Positions 44,759 to 57,275 of a stretch of 64,000 nucleotides of DNA are shown here, piece by piece. Position numbers and translations under genes: made by a program. Location: assembly GCA_015680685.1 (NCBI GenBank), contig MNCI01005010.1, forward strand, positions 432,509-496,508, in the 5' to 3' direction. Origin of the DNA: Gnetum montanum (lineage: Eukaryota > Streptophyta > Gnetopsida > Gnetales > Gnetaceae). Positions within the stretch are counted from its first letter, which is position 1. Each line of letters begins with the position of its first letter. Under the pieces are notes generated by a model. That model was not told where the DNA came from. It did no database searches and saw only the letters and a program-made list of their open reading frames with translations.

Positions 44759-45658
44759 TAGAGTAGGGATACCTCTTCTTATTTTCATTTCTCTTTTCCT
44801 ACATTTATGTTGAAAGTTTTGGACTTAAGAAGACATCTTAGGAGACATTAATATGTCTTTTCTAAGTCCTATTATTGATAGAAGTCTTGGAGCTATAGGA
44901 GATGTCTTTCTAAACTTGTCGCCTTCTCATGGAAGCCATCTTACAGGAGGGAAGACATCTTGCATATACAAGAGACATCTTTCTTGAAATATAGATTTTA
45001 ATAGGAGATAAATTTTCAAGATCAAAGAAAAATTGTACAGCCAAGAAAAATTCTAAGATCACCTATTCCAATCCAAGAAACAATTGAAGTAAGTTAGAAA
45101 AAGATGAAAATAGTCAAAGAGAAGATAAGAAAATCATGGAAATAACTGAAGAACCTCAAGTTAAGTTGGGAAATGGTTTCTAGTTTTCTTATCTCCTTGT
45201 TATTCATAAATATTGATATAATTCATAATTTTTAACACCATGAGTAAGAAAGATAGCTTTTGGATAATTAGCAAGAGAGGGTGTGAAAGCACATTGAGTG
45301 AGTGCAATTGGTGATTACAGCTCCAAGATCAACTTGTGGTGTATTAACCTATGTGTTCTAGCCTCTTGAATCTTACTTGTGAGTTAATATCTTACTCCTA
45401 GGTTATGAAAGATATTTTCTATTAGTTATGTCTTGCATTGAGATTAGCTATTGTGTGGTTCAAGAGCCTCATTCTTTGAAATATCATTCAAGTGTAAAAG
45501 GTTTTTGATGTTAGTGAGTTTTGGGAACCCCGTTGTAATTTTCTAATTGAATAATTAAAGATAACTAGTTTTCTTATTTTCTAGAAAATTAATTATCTTT
45601 TCATAATATCTAGTTTTATTACTTGAAGATAATTTAATTATGGAGAGAACCTACTCCA
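44759..45658 (+). repeat. G4 3' LTR
   Basis: About 900 bases aligning with the G2 LTRs, starting TAGAGTAGGGATACC and ending CTACTCCA. It contains exact AGACATCT or AGATGTCT at 44831, 44900, 44953 and 44973, plus near copies. Purine-rich GAAGGATGGTAGAGC precedes it. Confidence 0.8.
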
Positions 45659-45944
45659 ATGATCATCCTTACACCTTCCCTACATATTTTGATAATAATC
45701 CAAAATGACTAGTGGAAGGATCACATCCTCCAAATGTACAAATGTAATGGAAGTGCTTCTTTATTTTGCTACATTTCCTAAGAACTTTGATGTACTCTTA
45801 GCACTATATGTCATCTCATTCGCATTTTAAATCTACATACAATACTAAAGAAACATACACTTAGTTTGAATAAATGTTAGAGTCAACAATGTACAAGCAT
45901 TTCTAGGTAATTCACTAATGTATTCCTCAATAATGATGCAAATG

Positions 45945-46335
45945 ATAGAGGTTCTACTAATTTTAATCAATGGAATTTATCATACAAAACCAAGTGTGAT
46001 CTAATCGTAAGCTTCAAAGATGATGTTGAATGTATTACTAAGAATACTAGTGTGTATTATTGAATTCAATAAATATAAGGGAAATTATAATGCATATAAT
46101 ATAAATGAAACCTTTGTTTCCATAGTGGTAATTATAGAGAGAATATTTATAACTTTTTATGTTATGATTTTTAAAGATTTTATGAATATGATAATAAAAT
46201 AATAGTAAACACACATGCATTGTAATTCCTCATTGGAAAAATAACAATGCTCATAAACACTTACATGTATTATAATTCCTTATGGGACAAGTTAAACAAA
46301 ACTCATGAAAAGAAATAAAATGTATTTTACTCACA
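45945..46335. repeat. Dispersed repeat R1, copy b
   Basis: Aligns with 640-1030 in the same orientation (see that entry). No coding sense. Confidence 0.65.
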
Positions 46336-49300
46336 TCCTTGATGGTCCAACACCATGCCATAACATTATGATCTCCTTAGATAAGAACGAATCATTGCAA
46401 CTCAATGAAATAAGAATTAAATATTTTTTTTGTAGTTCAGTATTTAAGCCATCAATGATTAAATAACGAAAAATCATAAGCATTATTCACTATGAAAATG
46501 CTAGACTTTACATTGATCAAATAATTTTTGGCTATGTAAGTAAGGTAATACTCTAATAGAGTCTAGTCGCACTTATGAAAGTAATGACTCAAAATACATA
46601 CATAAAAAAGGAAAGGAAGAAAAGTACCACAAAATTAGATACCACAATCTCTAAAGGAATAAAAATTATGTTGAAAATCACTAATATGTGTAATGATCTT
46701 ATCCTAGGTATTTATAGTTTTTCTCATATAATGGAAGAGATTCGTCATTGCCTACTCATCAATGAAGGTCCATCAATGTAGGTCATGCTAATTCTAGTCA
46801 CATCATGATTAAAGAAAGGAAACCTATTCCTAGAAGGGGATGTGTCAACATCCCTATGCTAACATAAGGAAGTCAACATATTCCTCCTTTTCCACTGTGC
46901 CTCCCCCGCAACTACACTTTACATCATTAATCTTGAATAAAATGTAGAACTTGAGGGAGCAGGCCAGAAGGACCATAGGACATCTAAATAAATCTAGAAA
47001 CATTTTAAGGGGTTTGAAACATGCACATATCCTCAAATTATGATATACAAGGCTAGAGTGCATTTTAGAAGACCAAGAACCTTAACCAAACATGCTAGAC
47101 TACAAAAATAAGACACATGAAATAATCCTATGAACAATGTTAAAAAATGATTGGATGATAACAAAGTTTAAAGAAAAATAATAGTAAATTAAACCATTGG
47201 AGTCATTTTATGTATGGAAGATTGATCTCATAAGTTCCATCATGTCCATCCCTAATGGCAAATCCTACATTATTTTTATTTTTGACTAGTGCATTTAGTG
47301 AGTACAAGCTCCAATATAATAGATTGCATAGTATTAAAAACTAATAAATTCTATTAATAGCCTATGATAAATATAGAGCACTAATTTCAAAAAAATAATA
47401 CTTATTTTAGGAATTCTATCTTTAAGAAGCTAATGCAACACTTAGGAATTTAGCACAAGCTAATAACACCGCGTGATCCTCAAGAAAATGGTTAAGAGGA
47501 ATTCAGTAATAGAGGAATTACAAGAATCTTAATAAGAATGATTAGCAAATATAAAAAATATTGAAGCACAAAATTAAATGATGCTCTATGAGCATATCAA
47601 TTTACATGGAAACATCCTATATGCTACTACCCTATGAGATAGTATACTATAAGTTACATAATTTACCCATTCAAGGTAAACTTCATATACTAACAAATGC
47701 ATGTGACTTAGATATCAACCTTAATTTACCAAACTAGTAAAAACGGATGAACTTAAATTTGCTATATGAAAATAGAATGAAAACAATTATGCATAATTAG
47801 ATCTACAAGAACTACAGTAAATAATGACATGACATCAAAATTAGATATATACGGATTAAACTAGGGAATAAGATCCTTTACTATAGCTCCAATCATGTCC
47901 TCTCATGCATGAAACTCCAAATACTTTAGGAGGAACCTTACATTGTTCATATCGCTTTTAAATTTTGTTTCTTACAAATTTATAATCCAACTAAACCATA
48001 AAAATTAATAGTGTCCAACATGCAATAAATCAAGACTTTTAGGAAAGCTATCAACCATATAATTGTATCATTCTCATCAATCACGTCTACCGCTCAATCC
48101 ATTTTCTACATATTTTCCTTAAACCTTAATTATGAAGGAGTATTCATTTTTATTAGGCTTTATAAGCATAATTTTTACTCTTTTTATTTTGTAACATCAA
48201 GTTACTTTTTATAGTTTTTGTTAATTTTTCATTTATTTAATTTTTTATAATTATTAATAGATTTTTTATCTCTAGGTATTTTTTATTCTTCATTCTTTCT
48301 ATAATTTTGTATTTTCTCAAGTCATTTTCTTATATTTTTGGAGAATTCTAGTTTTTTTGTTAATAAATTTACTAAATATGTATAAAAGACAACTCTGCTT
48401 AAGGGAATTTCATTCTATGTTAGTAAATTGTTAAAGTAATTATGCATAATACTGAAGACCATAATATCCATCACTCCAATTTCATTAATAAGAGATCCTT
48501 ACCATGGGAATAATATGGTTCTTATCACATTCAATACTAAAATTTATCCATAATCATTAGACGTTAAAGGGAGGAGGAAAGACCAAGAGGATTAGATAAA
48601 GGTGTGATATCAAGAGGATTTACTAATTTCTTAGACTTTCACCCTAGGTCCCATTAGTTTCATATTGATGCACTATCACTAATATTTTTATTATCTCTAG
48701 AAAGTCATATTTGACCACAATTGTTCCCTTATTACATCACTAAGGAGGCATGAGATTGATATCAAAAGGTAATCCAATGGCAAAAGCAACAAAAGAAATA
48801 ATTAATCAATCTTTTAAAAAAAATCATTCTTGAGATACCAATAGAAAGACATGTTACCCATGCTTGAAGTTAAGCTACTTTAAAGAATCTCATTAATGAT
48901 TGGACTAATTCCACCACTTAATTGGCAAGACATGTAACCCATTCCTGAAGATACACTACTAATAAAATTAGCATTGGTTATGAGACTAGAAAGATATGTG
49001 AACCATGCCTGAAATGTCTTCTCTAACTAATGGCTAAGATCCAGGACATCAATGTCAATGATTAATTAATTATTTTTAGTAAGTCTAATGAATGTTTTCC
49101 AATTTCTCCTTATTGAGTGATATCATTTTTAATATGATAGTTGGTATTATGGTGATCGTCCATCATGACGGAAGGTATAGGATCCCTAAAAAAAGATATA
49201 TTGATCATTTCAATTATGTTTAACAAAAAAGACTCATTAGTAAGATATCTCATGTCTTACTTCTTTGATCCCTTTAAACTTTATTTCATATCACTAGTAT

Positions 49301-50831
49301 GTTGCAATTATAAATTTGACAATTCTATGTAGCATAGTACAACATTCTAATTATGGTAGTTACACATTAGGTATTAGGACAAATATATGACTTACATATG
49401 ATTTCTCAGGTATCCATGGATACTTATAGTAGTGGCTATATAAGAACATTAATGGTAGAGACCTAGTTTTTGGAGGCTCTACTTGTATAACTATTGAAAG
49501 TCATGTCCATGAACTAATTCCACAAGCTTTAAAACATAATGAAAAGTTGCTTTAGTTTGCTCATTATCACAAAGCTCACTTATCTTCAAATTTTATTAAA
49601 TTTCAATAAAGCTGCATTACTATTTCTTATCTCCATATTCCTAACCTATTTTAAGAATAAACCAACCTCTTTGATCACCTTCAACTATTCCAACCATAGT
49701 CAAGGCTCATATGGTAATTCGACATTCTTTAAGAAGTCCTTATATGTGAAGAAATGAGACACTTTTGATTCAAAAGCAAGAATTTTTTTTCTTAGATGCT
49801 ATTATAGCTATAATATCATAGTTTTGATGTCACATATATGATATTATCGATATAAGCTAATATATATACCCATGAATCCTTAGCCATTTCTTCACATTTC
49901 ATTCATAATGTGTAGGAAGTTTTTATTATTTTTAAAATCTACATCCTTCCATATACCCTAAATTATAAAGAAAGAGTCTAAATTTTATTATTCTAAAGCC
50001 TTTGAACTTCCGAGGCTAATCTCTTTATTGTGGAGAACACATATTATAATTTTTCAAATTTTTCAAACGTTCAATTTTAAAGAATGCTAATGTAACAATG
50101 AAATTTTCTAATCATTTGAGAATTCAGTTATGTTAGGATCTATGTTAATATGAAAAAATATTAAGAATATTTTACAATTACTATCATGATAACATACCAT
50201 ATTTTTTTATCTTTAATGCAAAGAGAGAAGAATAAAATCAATTGATTAATTGATAATCTTTAGCATAAAGGATTATTTTTTTTCCATAATCATTTCTCAA
50301 GTTTTTTTAATTTAAGGCTTTGATTAGGTATTTTCTATTTTTTTTTTGCAATTATCTATTACACCAACAACATTTTATTTAAGATTCTCTAATTAAAATC
50401 AAAATATCAAAAAGAATTAAAAAGCATACAAAAAAAATTTCAAAATTTTTTTTAAGATAATAACTAGCCCTTTGATGATTGCAAATGATATCAAAATGAA
50501 TCCATAAATTTGATGAACCATCAAAATAGTGTGAGAAATGACCAAGAGTTAAATGTAATAGAGGCCAAGACTAAGGAAGATATTAATCATAACAACCTCA
50601 TGCCAAAGAACAAGAGCAAGAAGAACAAGTTTAGCCCCAATCTATACAATAGCCCACTTTGAAAATATAATAGTCTACCTACGGCAAAGTAACGCTTCTA
50701 CTCCAAATGTAAGAAGATACATTACACTCTTTTGATGAATACATTTAGACCATCAAAATTAAAATCATCATGACTAGTATGATTGCAAAATTAAACTTTG
50801 AGTCATTTCTAGATTTTTCACCATAAGCAAT
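46336..50831. other. AT-rich sequence without recognisable genes
   Basis: No retroelement domain was recognised on either strand. Short open frames (46575-46781, 46854-47063, 49539-49757) have no motif. The block 46880-46990 is richer in G/C. At about 48845-49020 three imperfect copies (spacing about 70-80 bases) of a unit containing GACATGTTACCCATGCCTGAAG-like sequence form a small degenerate tandem repeat. T-rich and A-rich homopolymers are common from 48160 to 50460. Confidence 0.4.
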
Positions 50832-51677
50832 TAGTATAGGAACACCTCTTTTGATCCCCTTGTTCTTCCCTACAAAATTTTTTTGAAGGTTTTCAACTAT
50901 AGAAAGATTTTTTAAAATTCCATAAGACATCTTAGCTAAGACTTGTGCCTGACAAGAGATGTCTTGTGTTTAGAGGAGACATCTTATCTAAATTATAGTC
51001 TTCTCTGAGGAGATGTCTTGCAAATGAGGAGACATCTCTCCTAAAAGTTGGATTGTTGCCAAAGATGACCCGTATGGCTAAGGAAACTTTCAAAAGTAAC
51101 CATTCCAATTTGAAAAATAGCTAGGATAATGTGAATGTGAAAGCAGATAGAAACAACATGGAAACTTCAAGTTGAGCTTGTAGAAGGTTTCCTTCAATTT
51201 TTATCTTATTTTCTTAATAAGTATGTTGGTGTTTCATGCTTGTATGATGAAGATATAAAGAGGATATTTCATGTGAGTTTTTGTATTGAACTTGAGCAAG
51301 AACAAGAGAAAGATAGCACATTGAGTGAGTACATAGAGGTTGCAGCTCCAAGGTTAATTATGTTGTGTGTTGGCCTATGTGTTCTGGTCTTTCTCATGAG
51401 TTAAGATCTCAGTTCGGGATGTGGAATACATTCTTCATTGGTTGATTCTTACATTGAGAATAACCATTGTGTTATTATAAAGCTTCATGCTCTATAATAT
51501 CATATGAGTGTTTAAGAGGTTTTAGATGTTTTGAGGGTTTTGGAAATCCTATTGTAATTTTCTCTTTTGGATAATTAAAGATAGTTATTTTTTATTTTCT
51601 AGTAATTTAATTATCTTTTCATAATATCTCAATTTAGTATTGGTTGAAAATTTTAATATTGAAGTGAATCTAGTTTA
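50832..51677 (+). repeat. G2 5' LTR
   Basis: Aligns with 56393-57275 across its length (TATAGGAACACCTCTTT at the start; GTTGGTGTTTCATGCTTGTA in the middle). Five exact copies of AGACATCT/AGATGTCT lie within 50925-51037 (starts 50925, 50957, 50977, 51011 and 51030), alternating between the two orientations. Confidence 0.85.
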
Positions 51678-51684
51678 GCATTAT

Positions 51685-51696
51685 TAATACCGGAGC
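51685..51696 (+). other. G2 primer-binding site, degenerate
   Basis: TAATACCGGAGC agrees with TGGTATCAGAGC at 8 of 12 positions and lies a few bases after the 5' LTR. Confidence 0.55.
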
Positions 51697-51747
51697 TTTA
51701 TGTTAATTATTTCTTGAATTTGGTAAAGGATTTTGTCAATTTTAGAT

Positions 51748-52900
51748 GACACCTAAGAAGAAATAGTTTCAAGCTCTAAATCAAGACATGAAGAGTATGA
51801 GGTCTACCTTCTACATGATGGTTTCTTAGTTGAATGAAATTAATGTAAATATAAATAGAAATATTAGTACTAGTCATATCCAAACACATGAATGTGATGA
51901 ACATGCACATTTAGATGAAAACATTTCACAACTAGGTAGAGACCATATGCATGATGAGGAAGGACAATCTAACCATGAGAATGTAGGAATCCATCAGCCA
52001 AGGATTTTAATTGGTTGAAATCATATTCCCTATATGAGGAATTTGAGGGCTCCTACAGTGATTACTTCTTCTTTAGGAAAGTTTGACAAGGAGGATGAAG
52101 TAAGGCTTGCTAGGGTGTTCTATAATGCTACTAGACTTTTGTACATTGAGTTGAAGACTTTCAATGGTGTAGATGGAACCAATGATTTTTCAAGTTGGTT
52201 GAAGGTACTTGAGAAGCACTTTGAGGTAGAACATGTACCAAATAACTCAAGCATACCTATTTCTAAATACAAACTAAAAGATATGGCTTCTACTTGGTAG
52301 GAAAAGAAGTTCTAGTGTTATGAAAGATAAAATAGTCAATCCATCAAAGATTCAAATCTAATGAAATAAAAGTTGACAAGAAAATATTAACAGTCTCATC
52401 AAAGGTAAGAGACCATTATGAAGTTGAAATTCCTAAGACAAGATAACATGGATGTCATAGAATTCTACATCAAATTTTTTGATCTATTTCATCAAGCTAA
52501 GGTAAACTAGGAGAACTATGAATAGGCTTCAACCTTTTTAGGAGGTCTCAAATTGATGTATCATTCAAAGTTATCTTTTTATTAGCCACAAAATCTTGAT
52601 GAGACTTATGATTTGGTACTCAAGGTTGAAAAGAAATTAAGCATATTCAGAAACAAGGACAAATAAAATTCTAGGTGGAAGGAGAAGCAATCCAAGTCCA
52701 AATATAAAGACAACGATGATAACCATGATAAGAAGATTAAAATAAATGATACAAAGGGAAAATCCAAGAAGGATCAAGGCAAGGGAGGCAAGGGTTAAGA
52801 TAATAGCTCATCTAAGATTCAATGCTCTATGTGTGATGAATGGTGATACAAGCAATGGGAAGGTCTACTTCACAAGGTAGCCAAAGGTAAAGATGTGTAA
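51748..52900 (+). pseudogene. G2 gag
   Basis: Starts ATGACACCTAAGAAG (51748) with an immediate stop. Open pieces follow: 51830-52018 (Asn/His/Glu-rich) and 52034-52300, with FNGVDGTNDFSSWLKVLEKH (capsid-type motif) and ISKYKLKDMASTW. Then come MKLKFLRQDNMDVIEFYIKF and YEQASTFLGGLKLMYHSKL with stops. The zinc knuckle near 52830 reads CSMCDEW-stop-YKQWEG, having lost the His and last Cys. Confidence 0.7.
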
Positions 52901-52959
52901 ACCATGGAGGTGGAGGAGACATCAAGCCAAGATCTTTAAAGAGGTAATTCTAATGCTCC

Positions 52960-54420
52960 AAAAATTAAGGAATTTTCTAAATTAAATTATTGTGCATTCA
53001 TGAGGAATAGGAATAGAGGAGATCATACTACTAGAAAATTAATGTTTTGGATTGGGGCCAGATGTTTAATTAGTATGGAATTGATTAATGAGGAAGCCTA
53101 AGAAATGTTATTTCATCTAGGGTAGTTGTTAGATTGGGTTTGGTCACTAATCCTCATCCTAGACCATATAAAGTGCATTGGTTATTTAGAGGTTTTTTTA
53201 AAAGAAGTTGGAGAACAATATACTTTGATATTAAAATTAGAAATTCTCATAATGTTGTGAAGTGTGTTGTTCTTCCAATAGATATTGCTAATGTAAATAT
53301 TGGTATATATTAGAGTTTCTACAATGGTGCTTAGTTTGACAAAGTAAGAAATGTGTGGAGCGTAGCTAGATCTAATGGAATCCATGAGTTGTTTCCTATG
53401 ATAGCTAAACAAGTTAGGCAAAAAAGCTCACTTAATCCTTCCTTAATTTGTTTAGAAGAGAGGAAATATATTAAGAAATATGATAAAATAGATGTTGATT
53501 TTGTTGTTGTGACAATAGTTGTTGCTAACCATAATGATATGTAGAGTACACTGCCTATAGATGTGCTAGACTTGAAGAAGAATTTTTCCAAGGCATTCAA
53601 GGGGGAATTGGATGGATTTTCACCAATGAAAAATGTAAAACATTTGATTGATTTTATGCATGGTGATACCATTCCAAACAAAAAAAAATAGCTTACTAGA
53701 TGACACCAAATTAGAGGAATAAATTGCAAATGCAGCTAGAGTAGTTACTTGCCAATGGCTTCATGAGGGAATCCATTTTACCTTGTGTAGTTCTAGAGAT
53801 ATTAGTTCTAAAGAAGAACAGTGATTCTAGGGTAGTGAATAGGATAACAATGAGATACAGGTTTTCTATTCCAAGGATGGATAATATCCTTGATGTCCTT
53901 GCTAATGTGGATATATTTAGAAATTTTGATTTAAAAAGTGGATACCATCAAATCAAAAGTAGGCCTAGTGATGAATGAAAGATAGGTTTCAAGACGCCAA
54001 ATGGATTATTTGAGTGGTTGATGATGTTATTTGGGGTCATGAATGCACCTGCTACATTCATGAGGATAATGCATGATTTATTAAAGGACTTGATTGGTAA
54101 GTATTGTATTGAATTTTTTGATGAGATTTTGATGTATAGCACTAATGAGAAAGAGAACCTGGTAGGTCTTAAATCGGAGGGGGAACATTTGGTGATCAAT
54201 GTGAAGAAAAGCCATTTCTTCAAGAGGAAAATCACATATTTGGAGATGTGGTTTCTAAAAATCAAATTAGGATGGAAGCTACTAGGATGAAGGCTATTAG
54301 GAATTGCCCAAATCATAAGAGTATTAGGGAGATAAGATCATTCCTTGGTTTATTAGGTTTTTATAGATAGTTCATAAAACAATTTAGTGGTATTTGATGG
54401 TCCATTTTTATTTTGTTAAA
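52960..54420 (+). pseudogene. G2 protease and reverse transcriptase
   Basis: The protease region shows NPHPRPYKVHWLFRGFF (about 53150-53200); the DSG motif is not readable. The RT begins near 53763: VVLEILVLKKNSDSRVVNRI, TMRYRFSIPRMDNILDVLAN, FRNFDLKSGYHQIK (53763-53978). Next are MNAPATFMRIMHDLLKDLIG and the catalytic loop FFDEILMYS (54018-54290), where the second Asp is Glu, then VKKSHFFKRKITYL. One short frameshift and several stops. Confidence 0.75.
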
Positions 54421-54860
54421 GAAAAATGAATATTTTAGGTTGGATAATGAAACCTAAGGAGGCTTTTACTTGTTGAAAGAAAAGATTACCAGTGAGATAG
54501 TGCTTGCAATTCCAAAGTTTTAGAAGCTTTTTCAAGTAGAGATGGATGCAATTAGACTTGCCATTGATGGGGTGCTTTTATAAGAAGGTAGAACTATTAC
54601 TTTCTTTTCTAGAAATTTGAATGAGTCAAGGCAAAAATATAGCATATATGAAAAGGATTTTTATGTTATTCTTAAAACAATCATGCATTCAAGGCATTAC
54701 TTGTTTCCGAAGAAGTTTAATTTGATGATAGATCATAAACCACTACAATTTCTAAACTCTAAAAAGAAATTGAGGGTAAAGTACAAGAGTGAGTTGTAAT
54801 GTTATAGGAGTTCAATTTTGTGTTGAAGCACAAAAGTGGGAAAGCAAATGTGGTGGTTGA
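54420..54860 (+). pseudogene. G2 RNase H
   Basis: The plus strand reads VEMDAIRLAIDGVL (family 'VE.DAS..AIGGVL'), NESRQKYSIYEKDFYVILKT, SRHYLFPKKFNLMIDHKPLQ (54617-54799), then KHKSGKANVVVDALSRM in a shifted frame. Stops between blocks. Confidence 0.7.
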
Positions 54861-56320
54861 TGCATTGTCTAGGATGCATGTGGTGAATTTCAATGTACCT
54901 CATGTAGAAGACATGTATGATTTGCTAATTTGTATAGGCATGTTATTGATTTTGGAGAGGTTTCAAGAAGCCTCAAAGAGCCATTATTGAGTAGGATAGG
55001 CTAGTAGAGAAACTATCATATTCAAGATGAACTATTATTTAAGAATGGAAAGGTATGTGTTCCTAATTGTAATTTAAAAAAAAATATTTTGTTTGAAATG
55101 AATTTTAGTGGCATGGAAAGATACATGGACAAGGATAAAACATTGTAACTTGTGGGTATGTACTATTTTTAACTTGCTATGATAACTTGAGTTTCAAATT
55201 TTGGGAAGACATTGTTGCCTTGTTAGAAGTTCAAAAGAGGTAAAGGAGTGGATGGATATTATGTTCCTTTATTAATTCCCAAGGATCCATGCCAAAGTAT
55301 GTCTATGGATTTTATGAGTGATATTCCAAAAAATAAAAGTGAAAATCATGCAATTTTTTTTGTTGTCGATAGGTTCTCCAAGATGACACACTTTATTTTG
55401 TGCAACCAAATGAGTGATACTTCTCATGTTGCAAATTTTTTTTCGTAGCATGTTATGAAGTTTCATAGAATTTATTTGAATATTATTAATTATTGAGACT
55501 CCAAATTCACTAGTCACTTATAGAGGCCCCTTTGAAAAATTTTAAGAATAAAATAAAATTTTTCTAGTACATATCATCCCTAATATGGTGGCCAAATGGA
55601 GCTGGTGAATAAATCGTTGTTAAACATATTGACATGTTTGTGTGATGGACAACCAAATAAATGGAAACCTTTGTTGTATCATGCTAAGTTTTCATATAAT
55701 AATTTTTTTCATGTTTCTATTAGTAAAATTTGAAATAAACTATGAGTTTTATACAAATATGATGGATGCTTTAAAGATCTTTGATGGCAAAGCTCAACTC
55801 AGTGTTGATTTTGTGCATGAGATGAGGGATCTTCATGTAAAAGTTAAATTAAATCTTGAGAAAAAGGATAAAGATGGTTTCCTTAAGAGGAATGAGAATA
55901 CATGGAAGCTAACTTTTATTTTTGATGACTTGGTTTGGGTGCACTTGAAGAAGAAATGGTTGAAGAGTATTAAGGTCTCCAAGTTGAAAGTCAAGAAGAT
56001 GAGGCCTTTCAAAATCAAAGCTAAGATTAATGATAATGCTTTTGAGATTGATTTACCAAACGATGTTGGTATGCCTTTTATGTTTAATATTTCAAATCTT
56101 GTGAACTATCATGGACCTATTGATGAGAAGACTATACACAATACCATCTATGAACTAAAGGGTGCTATTGATCAATCTAAGCCTTCAATGGAGAAGAAGG
56201 TAATTATACTCAAGTGGAGAAAAGCTTCTAGCACTCCAAGAGTTAAGAGGCATGAGTACTTAATCCATTAGAAGGATCAATCTAAGGATTGCTCTTGTAC
56301 GAGTCCATGAGACCAAACTT
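54860..56320 (+). pseudogene. G2 integrase with chromodomain-like C-terminus
   Basis: Core: GVDGYYVPLLIPKDPCQSMS, FFVVDRFSKMTHFILC (55248-55448), then a broken segment with GGQMELVNKSLLNI, where the catalytic Glu is kept (codon 55599-55601). The longest open frame of the element (55642-56271, 209 codons) covers the C-terminal domain: DDLVWVHLKKKWLKS, KINDNAFEIDLPNDVGMPFM, FNISNLVNYHG. It ends KRHEYLIH followed by TAG where family members have Trp, a recognisable chromodomain strand. The chromodomain normally targets integration to modified histones. Confidence 0.8.
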
Positions 56321-56392
56321 CATGAGTGGGGGATCACTTCAACCATATATTTTCTTGTTCACATGAGTTTCCTTCTTGAAGGGTAGGAAAGC

Positions 56393-56902
56393 TAGTGTAG
56401 GAACACCTCTTTCAAAATATTTTTTCTTTCCTACAATATGTTTTTATAAGTTTTTAGCTTTGGAAATCTATCTTGGAAGTCCATAAGATGTCTTGGCTAG
56501 GACTTAAGCTTGACAGGGAATGTGTTTTCTACATTGCAATCTTCTACAAGGAAACATCTTATAGATGAGAATACATCTCAAATTTAGAGGAGACATCTTT
56601 AACATGCAAGAGACATCTTTCACTCTCATGAGACATCTCTCCTAAAAGCTGGAATTTTACTAGAGATAACCTAAAGAGGCCAAAGATGACCCATGCAATG
56701 AGGAAAACTTTCAGAATTGACCATTCCAAGTTGGGAAATAGCTGAGAGAAGATGGAAAAAGATATAAATACCATGGGAACTCCAAGTTGATCTTGTTGAA
56801 TGTTTTCTTATGTTTTTATATTCTTTTTTTAATAAATATGTTGGTGTTTCATGCTTGTACCATGTAGATATGAAGAGAAGATGTTATGTGAGTCCTTGTA
56901 TT

Positions 56903-56937
<35 letters not shown>

Positions 56938-57275
56938 CACATTGAGTGGGTGTGTAGAGGTTATAACTCCAAGGTCACTTTTGTTGCATGTTGGCATGTG
57001 TATTTTGGTCTTGCTTGTGAGTTAAGATCTCAATTTTGATTATGGAAGAGATTCTCCATCAGTTGTGTCTTACATTGAGAACAACCATTGTGTGGTTGCA
57101 GAACCTCATGTTCTACAACTTCATTTAAGTGTTTCAGGAGTTTTAGATGTTTTGAGGATTTTGGGAACCCTATTGTAATCTTCTCTTTTTGATAAATTAA
57201 GGTATTTAGTTTTCTTTCATAATACCTAGGTTTATTATTGGAAATTGATTTTAATAATGGAGTGAAACTGCTCCA
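56393..57275 (+). repeat. G2 3' LTR
   Basis: 883 bases matching the 5' LTR. Preceded by purine-rich GAAGGGTAGGAAAGC (56378-56392), a probable polypurine tract. AGACATCT copies cluster at about 56485-56640. Contains a (GA)n run absent from the 5' LTR. Confidence 0.85.
56909..56937. repeat. (GA)n microsatellite in G2 3' LTR
   Basis: About 14 GA units. The 5' LTR has an interrupted GAGCAAGAACAAGAGAAAGA at the same place, so the run expanded after insertion. Confidence 0.95.

Larger units (their letters stand above)
42277..45658 (+). mobile_element. G4: 5'-truncated copy of the G gypsy family
   Basis: Begins abruptly within RT (DLKSGYHQI, 42277) and runs through RNase H and integrase to a 3' LTR (44759-45658). 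No gag, protease or 5' LTR is present to the left, where a LINE remnant lies instead. It aligns with G2 over its length. Confidence 0.8.
50832..57275 (+). mobile_element. G2: full-length chromovirus-like Ty3/gypsy element, decayed
   Basis: 5' LTR 50832-51677, primer-binding site 51685-51696, gag, protease, RT, RNase H, integrase with chromodomain-like end, 3' LTR 56393-57275. Total 6.4 kb. This is the most complete uninterrupted element in the window and the reference used for G1 and G4. The flanking 5-mers (GCAAT and AAACT) do not match, so the target duplication is lost or the edges are slightly off. Confidence 0.85.

Noticed and set aside
46854-47063. 69-residue frame with cysteines
   Set aside because: No conserved spacing and no family resemblance. 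The surrounding sequence is uncharacterised repeat-like DNA.
50832-57275. A confident 5-bp target duplication for G2
   Set aside because: Flanking 5-mers GCAAT and AAACT do not match, and shifting the edges by a few bases did not help.
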